Below are positions 1 to 5,147 of a stretch of 11,143 nt of DNA, in pieces (position 1 is the first letter of the stretch; each line of letters begins with the position of its first letter). Where the stretch lies: the NCBI GenBank assembly GCA_027482985.1, contig JAIXVO010000268.1, positions 1-11,143 of the forward strand. The letters run 5' to 3'. Position numbers and translations under genes: made by a program. Under the pieces are notes generated by a model. That model did not search any database, was not told the origin of the DNA, and saw only the letters and a program-made list of their open reading frames with translations. Source of the DNA: Cyanobacteriota bacterium. Its GTDB lineage: Bacteria; Cyanobacteriota; Cyanobacteriia; Leptolyngbyales; Leptolyngbyaceae.

Positions 1-485
1 GGATGCTCAAGTCGCTGATAGGCTCCGGGTGAATCTAGGGGGGCTGCCCAGAGAAAATCTCGCTGGGGTATCATAATGCCTCCCGGTGCCAGTAGGCGAT
101 CGCGCGCATCCATGATGCTGGGCAAATGCATGTGAAACAGTGGCAAAGCCCCCCGCAGATCCGACACAATCACGTCGGCGAACTGGTCTAACGCCAGATC
201 GGTAGAGAACCCTTCAAAGCAGGTAATCTTATCTGCATAGCCGTTAGCCGCCGCAATTTCCCGCACGATTCGAATGGCTGGATTGGCCTCTACTGCAATA
301 ACTTTGGCCGCCCCCATTTGACAGGCCAGCAGCGAAAAAACCCCTGTGCCTGCCCCAATATCGAGAACTGTGCATCCTGGTTGAATAGCTTTTTTAAGGG
401 CCGCTACGTAGGGCTCCATGCGCCCCCGATCGCGAATCATGTCCCCATAGCTCGACAGTGAATAACTAGTACCTAATTGATTCAT
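1..485 (-). CDS. PRMT-like SAM-dependent methyltransferase (3' part beyond window)
   Basis: About 161 codons are visible from ATG at 485; the reading frame is still open at base 1, so the C-terminal part is missing. The protein begins MNQLGTSYSLSSYGDMIRDR, then shows the class I methyltransferase motif I VLDIGAGTG (about residues 40-48), an acidic end of strand 2 in VIAVEANP (about 63-70) and the strand-4 motif ADVIVSDLRG (about 104-113). The N-terminal SYGDMIRDRGRMEPY stretch and this spacing match the protein arginine methyltransferase-like group, often labelled 'ribosomal protein L11 methyltransferase' in cyanobacteria. It should transfer a methyl group from S-adenosylmethionine in the cytoplasm; the substrate cannot be told. 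It follows the HprK-like gene by 38 bp, so it is probably the distal gene of the same transcript. No clear Shine-Dalgarno lies at normal distance (an AAGG sits 12 nt upstream of the ATG). Family call is firm, substrate unknown. Confidence 0.85.
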   Translation of the reverse strand, partial: MNQLGTSYSLSSYGDMIRDRGRMEPYVAALKKAIQPGCTVLDIGAGTGVFSLLACQMGAAKVIAVEANPAIRIVREIAAANGYADKITCFEGFSTDLALDQFADVIVSDLRGALPLFHMHLPSIMDARDRLLAPGGIMIPQRDFLWAAPLDSPGAYQRLEH

Positions 486-523
486 AGACTATGTATGCCT
501 TGTAATGCTTCCTTGGCGACGTA

Positions 524-1474
524 TTAGCAGCTTAAATAACTCAATTTAGCTTCGGTATCTACCCTCCCCAAGCTTTGAATTTCGTTGATCAGAGGAGTCA
601 AGCTAGTGTCAAACCGCTCCAGTGTCCAAGGACGGTGATAGCGGTAGATACGCACCTGTCGAGCTAAATCACCACACTGATGAAATAGATATTGCATATC
701 ATTCAGCTGCCTGGCGAAGTTATCACGATAAATGGCCCCCAGGACATATTGAAGCATCTGAATGCCTTCGACCGGGGCTATACTGGCCGCCTCGTCAGGC
801 TTGACTCGCTCTAGCCACACCAGCGCCCGCAGTGGCTGAGGCCGTTGCTCAAACCCAGTGTCTAGCTTGAGGTGAAACTTATTGGTGCGCACAAGATCCG
901 GCAGCAGCCCGTCTTGGCTAATATCTAAATGCGCTAGGGCATCTTGCCACAATTTTAAGCGAGGTGGCCCTGAATGAAACAAGAGCTGATCAGACTTTTC
1001 GGGCAAAATGGCCCCGACATCATCGCTGAGCAGCGGCCAGCCAAATTTATAGTGCAACGTCGCGGCCAGGGTAGACTTACCCGCACCCGAATCACCTGTA
1101 AACGCCCATACTCCGCTGGGGGTGATAACCGAGCTGACATGGAGTGGCAAGCAGTGCCGCTGGTGCAAAAGTGCTCCCAAGGCTGACCCTAATAAATATA
1201 ACCGCACATCCCCAGGGGCGGCTCCCGGCTCTGCATCCACTAAGATGCGCCGACCGTCCTCTATACGGTAGCGAGCCGCCCCCTCAGCGATCACATGACA
1301 AATGTTTCCCGCCACTTGAAATAAACGTTCGCAGTAGGTAGCCCTTGCCAAATTCTCTGGCACAGATCGCAGGATAATCGTGATATCGGGAGTATCTGTA
1401 CTGGATACTTCTACTAACTCTGGCAGTACCAGTTCAGAGGCTATGACCAAGCCGTAGGTTTTATAAAAGTACAT
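524..1474 (-). CDS. HprK-related P-loop serine kinase-like protein
   Basis: 316 residues from ATG at 1474. The frame continues upstream to a TTG at 1525, but that would overlap the preceding gene, and the ATG start gives the usual family N-terminus MYFYKTYGLVIASELVLPEL. The ATP-binding Walker A GDSGAGKST is at about 127-135, preceded by HVSSV (His about 112) and followed by LLSDDVGAI (about 148-156), which corresponds to the catalytic ADD region of HPr kinase/phosphorylase. The C-terminal HprK/P signature of true bifunctional enzymes was not found, so this is a related kinase rather than the carbon-catabolite regulator. Such proteins sit beside NTP_transf_5 proteins in exopolysaccharide loci and in some lasso-peptide clusters, where one subgroup phosphorylates the C-terminal residue of a peptide. 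Here it lies 8 bp after the NTP_transf_5 gene and 38 bp before a methyltransferase. The substrate is unknown. No convincing ribosome binding site precedes the ATG, suggesting translational coupling. Confidence 0.85.
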   Translation of the reverse strand: MYFYKTYGLVIASELVLPELVEVSSTDTPDITIILRSVPENLARATYCERLFQVAGNICHVIAEGAARYRIEDGRRILVDAEPGAAPGDVRLYLLGSALGALLHQRHCLPLHVSSVITPSGVWAFTGDSGAGKSTLAATLHYKFGWPLLSDDVGAILPEKSDQLLFHSGPPRLKLWQDALAHLDISQDGLLPDLVRTNKFHLKLDTGFEQRPQPLRALVWLERVKPDEAASIAPVEGIQMLQYVLGAIYRDNFARQLNDMQYLFHQCGDLARQVRIYRYHRPWTLERFDTSLTPLINEIQSLGRVDTEAKLSYLSC

Positions 1475-1482
1475 AAGGGTGA

Positions 1483-2727
1483 CTAGCAGAATAGTTTTTC
1501 GACTCGAATAGTTAACTGCCGCCAAGCTACACGCACAGGCCGAGTCAAATAATAAATTGGGTGTAACGCCAGCGGCAAGGGCCAGGCCTCATAGTCTGCA
1601 TAGGTTGGATGTACATGGAAGATTGCTAAATAGCATAGATATTTAAAGCGAATTTGCCAAGAAAAATTGAAGTCGGGGGTGGGACGATTCTGCATGAGCG
1701 CCACTTCATCCTCTGGGCTGGCCGCAACCATCTTTAAGCAGGCATCTCGCGTCGATCTAGCTTGGGGATTATGAAGCTCAACCGTCTGGGGATCGGGCTG
1801 GCTACAGGCTTGGTGAAGCGCAAGAGCAGCCTCTACCGTAGGCCAAAGCCCAACTTGATAGGCAAACTCTTTGACAGCCTCGAGCTCGAAGCTCGGGTGA
1901 CGCTGAAGAGCATCGAGATCGGCCAGCCAGTGTAGCCGCGACCACTGATGGCGAGAGTGGTGATAGCAAATGTAAACAAACAGAGCTGAGGTCGGCAAAA
2001 CCTGACAGCTAACCTGATTGATAGTGAAGCTATCGGCCTTGGCTAAAAGATCATGACTGCGAAAAATATAGCCATTGCTGTCAATTAAGCGATGCAACTC
2101 GAACCTAACACCCCTGGGAGAGATGAGGGTGACGACGTTAAGATACCGACAGACAGCACCAAGGTCTTTAAGATCTAACCCATGACCATAGCGCTCCGCT
2201 AATGGCCCCGAATCTAGGCGATATCCCTTCTCCAGCAATACTTGAGATAGTTCGAATAACCGCTGAGGGGCAATCAGAATATCGATATCTCGCGCTTGGC
2301 GCAGCCCCAACTCGCCATAATAACGCAGGGCTAAGCTTGGCCCTTTAAATAGCGTGTAGGGGATGGCCAGGGGCTGTAGTACCGCTTGAACAAGGCGCTG
2401 CTGCTCTGCCACCATAGTCATAATCTCAATGACACGGCGCTGGCAGAAAGAATAGGCTGGCGAAAGAGCCGACTCGGGTACGACATCGGCGGCTAAGGTT
2501 TTTAAGTGGCGATAGACCAAGGGAACGATTAAATGTCGATCGGCCAGGTGCATTAGGGTTGACCAATCGGCTATCTCACCACAGAGATAGCGTAGTCGCT
2601 GTACCTGATGGTCGGTCAGCTCGAGCCTGGCACAGGTTATGAGCAGCTGTAGTTCAGGGGTAAGAGGACTGTGGGCCACCCCTTGCTGGGAGGTGGCACT
2701 AGCGCTATCTGGGACGGAAATAGCCAT
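1483..2727 (-). CDS. NTP_transf_5-type nucleotidyltransferase family protein
   Basis: 414 residues from ATG at 2727. The nucleotidyltransferase core is at about 123-152: IPYTLFKGPSLALRYY, then ARDIDILI with the two metal-binding aspartates (about 147 and 149). Further family marks are FELHR (about 209-213) and HHSRHQWSRLHWLADLDAL (about 256-273). These fit Pfam NTP_transf_5 (uncharacterised nucleotidyltransferase); the length is normal. The predicted reaction is transfer of a nucleotide to an unknown acceptor in the cytoplasm. The frame stays open upstream to 2979, but this runs through the preceding gene out of frame and looks non-coding. A TTG at 2739, with GGTGAG 6 nt upstream, is a possible alternative start adding four residues. 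The gene begins 19 bp after the small protein and ends 8 bp before the HprK-like gene, the expected partner. Seen: motifs and spacing. Known: co-occurrence of the two families. Not known: the acceptor. Confidence 0.85.
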   Translation of the reverse strand: MAISVPDSASATSQQGVAHSPLTPELQLLITCARLELTDHQVQRLRYLCGEIADWSTLMHLADRHLIVPLVYRHLKTLAADVVPESALSPAYSFCQRRVIEIMTMVAEQQRLVQAVLQPLAIPYTLFKGPSLALRYYGELGLRQARDIDILIAPQRLFELSQVLLEKGYRLDSGPLAERYGHGLDLKDLGAVCRYLNVVTLISPRGVRFELHRLIDSNGYIFRSHDLLAKADSFTINQVSCQVLPTSALFVYICYHHSRHQWSRLHWLADLDALQRHPSFELEAVKEFAYQVGLWPTVEAALALHQACSQPDPQTVELHNPQARSTRDACLKMVAASPEDEVALMQNRPTPDFNFSWQIRFKYLCYLAIFHVHPTYADYEAWPLPLALHPIYYLTRPVRVAWRQLTIRVEKLFC

Positions 2728-2746
2728 AGGTGACGCCAACAGTATC

Positions 2747-3178
2747 TCACCCAATGCGATGAAAGTCTTTAATGCCTTGGAACTGGGTCTGCCGAGCCTG
2801 GCGACGGGTAAACTCGCCCACCGAGGGGTTACCAGTTGGTAAAATGACCCCGCTTGCCTGCATCCAGAGGGCCTCTGGGGCGAGGGTGACACTATATTTA
2901 TTACCCTCGATCCTATGGATGTGGTACCAGCGGCTTTCTTGGCACTGATCGCACCAAAAGGCTTCGAGCCATTCCCCAATTAGGGGCACGGCCCCCGCAT
3001 ACCCAGCCATAACGGTGAGGGCACGCCTGCGGCCGAACCCTCGCTGCTGTAGATGCTCGGGCTCGCTGGCGTAAAGGGAGTATTTTTGGCTGACGCTATC
3101 CATATAGTCCTGGTGGACGGGGCAGTAGATGGCTCGCCGCTTTGATCGGTTCCGATTTCGCTGTTGTCGCTGGGTCAC
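2747..3178 (-). CDS. conserved hypothetical protein with CPxH and CxxC motifs
   Basis: 143 residues from a GTG start at 3178; no earlier ATG is available and the first internal Met (residue 26) would remove the first cysteine motif. The N-terminus is very basic (TQRQQRNRNRSKRRA). CPVH at 19-22 and CDQC at 76-79 could form a split zinc site. Between them is LTVMAGYAGAVPLIGEWLEAFW (about 53-75), moderately hydrophobic but ending in charged residues, so not a clear membrane helix. A tail with NPSVGEFTRRQAR follows (about 117-129). I recognise it as a type of conserved cyanobacterial protein but cannot give a function. It precedes the nucleotidyltransferase gene by 19 bp and is probably the first gene of the left-hand unit; 103 bp separate it from the glycosyltransferase. 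That it is real is supported by the patterned cysteines and compact packing. Zinc binding is inference. Confidence 0.7.
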   Translation of the reverse strand: MTQRQQRNRNRSKRRAIYCPVHQDYMDSVSQKYSLYASEPEHLQQRGFGRRRALTVMAGYAGAVPLIGEWLEAFWCDQCQESRWYHIHRIEGNKYSVTLAPEALWMQASGVILPTGNPSVGEFTRRQARQTQFQGIKDFHRIG

Positions 3179-3194
3179 GCTGGTTTAGAGGTAG

Positions 3195-3208
3195 GTAATA
3201 AATATTAC
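3195..3208. repeat. AT-rich 14 bp inverted repeat upstream of the small protein gene
   Basis: GTAATA AA TATTAC is a 6 bp perfect inverted repeat with a 2 bp spacer, centred about 23 bp upstream of the GTG start at 3178. On the minus strand it holds TAATAT and could contain the -10 element of a promoter for the left-hand unit, or be an operator half-site pair. No good -35 hexamer (best TTAAAG) lies at 17 bp. It is too AT-rich and has too short a loop for a terminator. Confidence 0.35.
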
Positions 3209-3281
3209 ATTGAATGGGCCGTGGCTTTAATCCGTTGGGGCAGAACTAGGGAAACCTTAAGTGTTGACCCTGATTTAATGC

Positions 3282-4577
3282 CTATAGTCGAGACGAAACC
3301 GTTGACGGATGATGTACGTAGGAGGGGGACTCCGAGGTGACTGGTATACAGCCATCGACTACATCAAAGTATTGTCGAGCACACTGTTCAGGGGTAAATT
3401 TCTGCATCATATAGTGTCTCCCCTGCTGCCCCATGCGCAGCCCCATAGCTGGGTTGGCCATCAGCTGACGGATAAAGGCCGCGAGGCCGACCCCATCACC
3501 GTTGTTGAAGGCTTGGCCAAATTTGCCATCTTGGAGCAGCGATCGCAGGTAGGAGTGGGGTTCACAGATAGCCGCCACGGGTCTTCCTGCGGCAAGACTA
3601 CCGTACAGCTTACTCGGAACCACCAGCCCTTCTACACCCTTAACCAGGCTGACCAGGCTGAGGTCACAGGCGGTGAGGGAAAAGGGCAGAACCTCTTTGG
3701 GCTGGTAGGGCAAAAACAGGCAGTTGGTTAACCCCTCAGTCTGTACCCAATCGATGCTGGGCTGACGTTTGGCCCCAGCCCCCACAAAGACAAACCGGAC
3801 AGCGTCATGGCGCAACTCTTGCGCCGCTGCCAAAATCGTATTGATATCGTGACAGCGGCCCATGTTGCCCGAGTAGAGCACAGTAAACACCTGATCTAGC
3901 CCATGGGCTTGGGCAAACCAGTTATCGGCCTTGGGACGGGGGCAAATGGCTTCAGGATCGGCCCAGTTGTGGATGACGGTGATGTTGTCGGCGGCCTCTG
4001 GGCACTGGGCCACGATGTGCGGCTTCATGGTGTGGCTTAGTACAACGATCGCCTCGGCATGGCGCCAGGTAAGTCGGTTGAGTCGCCGCCAAAGCCGCGC
4101 CACAGGATGGCGTGCAGACACCACTCCCAACGCTACGGCCACTTCGGGATAGAGGTCGTACACCACACACAGGTAGGGCTGCTTAAAGATGCAGTGGAGC
4201 AGGTAAGCCAATACGGGTAGATAGGGGGGCTCGGTGGTGACCAGCAGCAGATCACCCCGGCGGGCCGCCGGGAGAAGTTTGATGAGCGATCGCAGGCAGT
4301 AGAGAACTCCGCCCACGGCTCGTCCTCGAATGCGCTGGGGCCAAAAGTGTACGGTGCGAGTACGGCGCACAGTTACCCCATTGACTACCTCCTGGGAGGC
4401 TGCCGTGGCGCGATCGTAGGCGTAGCCGGGCTGCCCTGCAAAAACCTGCACTTCTACCCCCTGACGACTTAGCCCTTGGGCTAGCTCTGCCATCAACTGC
4501 CCAGTGGGGGCGTAGTCGGGCGGAAAAAACTGGGTCAAAATCGAGAGTTGTAGAGGCACACCTGGATCTGAACGCAT
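3282..4577 (-). CDS. family 4 glycosyltransferase (WbuB-like)
   Basis: 431 residues from ATG at 4577, with a strong Shine-Dalgarno just upstream. The N-terminal acceptor domain starts LSILTQFFPPDYAPTGQLMA (about 11-30), a typical opening of WbuB-like GT4 enzymes. DLYPEVAVALGV (about 141-152) marks the interdomain region. The C-terminal nucleotide-sugar domain has VLYSGNMGRCHDI (about 233-245) and the GT4 donor-site motif EGLVVPSKLYGSLAAGRPV (about 316-334), where Glu316 and the KLYGSLAAG loop hold the donor phosphates and ribose. It should act as a retaining glycosyltransferase at the cytoplasmic membrane face, adding one sugar to a lipid-linked polysaccharide repeat unit. Which sugar cannot be told. 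No membrane helix is evident beyond hydrophobic patches in the acceptor domain. It is downstream of the Wzc-type gene after a 570 bp gap, so it probably has its own promoter. Confidence 0.9.
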   Translation of the reverse strand: MRSDPGVPLQLSILTQFFPPDYAPTGQLMAELAQGLSRQGVEVQVFAGQPGYAYDRATAASQEVVNGVTVRRTRTVHFWPQRIRGRAVGGVLYCLRSLIKLLPAARRGDLLLVTTEPPYLPVLAYLLHCIFKQPYLCVVYDLYPEVAVALGVVSARHPVARLWRRLNRLTWRHAEAIVVLSHTMKPHIVAQCPEAADNITVIHNWADPEAICPRPKADNWFAQAHGLDQVFTVLYSGNMGRCHDINTILAAAQELRHDAVRFVFVGAGAKRQPSIDWVQTEGLTNCLFLPYQPKEVLPFSLTACDLSLVSLVKGVEGLVVPSKLYGSLAAGRPVAAICEPHSYLRSLLQDGKFGQAFNNGDGVGLAAFIRQLMANPAMGLRMGQQGRHYMMQKFTPEQCARQYFDVVDGCIPVTSESPSYVHHPSTVSSRL

Positions 4578-4581
4578 GGAT

Positions 4582-4587
4582 CTCCTC
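4582..4587 (-). promoter_or_regulatory. Shine-Dalgarno site of the glycosyltransferase gene
   Basis: GAGGAG on the minus strand, 4 nt before ATG 4577. It fixes the start of the glycosyltransferase. Its first two bases are shared with the TGA stop (4586-4588) of a 17-codon upstream ORF, which would allow translational coupling. Confidence 0.75.
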
Positions 4588-4639
4588 AGTCCTTACTGGT
4601 GGGAATATGGCATATCATTTTTTGATACCGATCACGCAT
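4586..4639 (-). CDS. possible 17-residue upstream ORF (leader peptide)
   Basis: ATG at 4639 opens MRDRYQKMICHIPTSKD and stops with TGA at 4586-4588, inside the Shine-Dalgarno of the glycosyltransferase gene. It runs through the right-hand ~28 bp repeat element. No ribosome binding site of its own was found and an ORF of this size arises often by chance. The only reason to record it is the precise overlap of its stop with the next gene's ribosome binding site. Confidence 0.2.
   Translation of the reverse strand: MRDRYQKMICHIPTSKD
4610..4635 (-). repeat. copy 1 of a ~28 bp direct-repeat element
   Basis: Plus-strand GCATATC, then A, six T, GATACCGATCAC. It matches copy 2 (4984-5013) in the same orientation, with two substitutions and four inserted bases in copy 2. 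It includes the small inverted repeat TATCA-TTTTT-TGATA. It lies 32-58 bp upstream of the glycosyltransferase start, in the expected 5' leader, and inside the 17-codon upstream ORF. Confidence 0.55.
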
Positions 4640-4669
4640 CTGTATTAGCCTGCGGTTGTCAACTAGGCA

Positions 4670-4698
4670 ATCATGACATCAGAGAATACTTGAGACAA
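4670..4698 (-). promoter_or_regulatory. candidate sigma-70-type promoter for the glycosyltransferase gene
   Basis: On the minus strand TTGTCT (4693-4698) is followed after 17 bp by CATGAT (4670-4675). Each hexamer matches the consensus at 4 of 6 positions. Transcription would start about 85-90 bp upstream of ATG 4577. A perfect TTGACA also occurs at 4657-4662 but lacks a matching -10 at normal distance. Weak call. Confidence 0.25.
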
Positions 4699-4724
4699 CC
4701 ATCACTCAGTATATTTCACTAGTG

Positions 4725-4740
4725 CTGTAACACTGTAAAT
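4725..4740 (-). promoter_or_regulatory. tandem 8-mer TTACAG repeat, possible regulator site
   Basis: On the minus strand ATTTACAG is directly followed by TGTTACAG, a tandem pair with period 8, about 27 bp upstream of the candidate -35. Each half resembles the (G/T)TTACA half-site of the cyanobacterial HLR1 box bound by the response regulator RpaB. HLR1 halves are normally 10 bp apart start to start, so the spacing here is wrong. Either a different regulator or chance. Confidence 0.25.
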
Positions 4741-4983
4741 CTCATGACCAAACCTAAAAATAAATGGGCTGAAACCAGAAGACCCAAACAGACTACGCTC
4801 AGCCTGGGTATTGAATAGCTAGTCCATCTCTTTTTTTGAGGTTATTCCTGGCTAATTCTGAAGACAACGCCCAAGAGCACTGATTTGGGCTAAAAAGCAT
4901 GGGCCTGAAGCCGTTAGGAGAGTCATGACGTCAATCTCTTACCATCTTCACAGCCCTAGTTTTTGATTTTTTAATACCAGAAA

Positions 4984-5013
4984 GCATATCGCATTTTTTT
5001 GGATACGGATTAC
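4984..5013 (-). repeat. copy 2 of the ~28 bp direct-repeat element
   Basis: Plus-strand GCATATCGC, A, seven T, then GGATACGGATTAC; same orientation as copy 1, 374 bp away start to start. The shared core is GCATATC, an A/T run, and GATAC-nGAT-nAC. It lies about 135 bp after the kinase stop. It is not a terminal inverted repeat because both copies point the same way. Confidence 0.5.
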
Positions 5014-5147
5014 AGTCCTGTGATTTATTTCGCCTAGACTCGACGGCAAATACTGAGTTCACGATTGTAACTCTCCGATGGTAAAATGTCGTCGGAAAAG
5101 CTGTATCTAGCGCTACAAATTCTCTTTGTCGCCTGTTTATCCACGCC

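Larger units (their letters stand above)
4578..5147. other. 570 bp AT-richer intergenic region between tyrosine kinase and glycosyltransferase genes
   Basis: No gene of normal size is present on either strand. It holds two copies of a ~28 bp element (4610-4635, 4984-5013), a tandem 8-mer (4725-4740), a candidate minus-strand promoter (4670-4698) and short chance-level ORFs: minus 4852-4926 (24 residues, starting MTLLTASGPC) and plus 4744-4818 (24 residues, starting MTKPKNKWAE). No stem-loop followed by a T run was found after the kinase stop at 5148. Base composition is visibly more AT-rich than the flanking genes. It could be a long regulatory region or the scar of a lost gene or small element. 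Confidence 0.6.

Noticed and set aside
692..706. GCATATCATT as a third copy of the intergenic repeat element
   Set aside because: Only the first ten bases match; it lies inside the HprK-like coding sequence and lacks the GATAC half.
1475..1525. TTG-initiated 17-residue extension of the HprK-like protein
   Set aside because: It would overlap the nucleotidyltransferase gene, has no ribosome site, and the ATG at 1474 gives the typical YGLxxxSELxLPEL start.
2728..2979. Upstream extension of the nucleotidyltransferase frame to a TTG at 2979
   Set aside because: It overlaps the 143-residue gene out of frame, the extension has low-complexity content unlike the family, and homologous sequence starts near the ATG at 2727.
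3309..3731. 140-codon plus-strand ORF inside the glycosyltransferase gene
   Set aside because: It is antisense to a well-supported GT4 coding region and has no family features.
4657..4662. Perfect TTGACA on the minus strand as -35 of the glycosyltransferase promoter
   Set aside because: At 16-18 bp the downstream hexamers are ATGCGT-like; TAATAC is only 9 bp away, so no acceptable -10.
4852..4926. 24-residue minus-strand ORF considered as a lasso or other precursor peptide for the kinase cassette
   Set aside because: No leader signature, no core-like pattern (Gly/Ala/Ser start with Asp/Glu at 7-9) and no cyclase or protease gene nearby.
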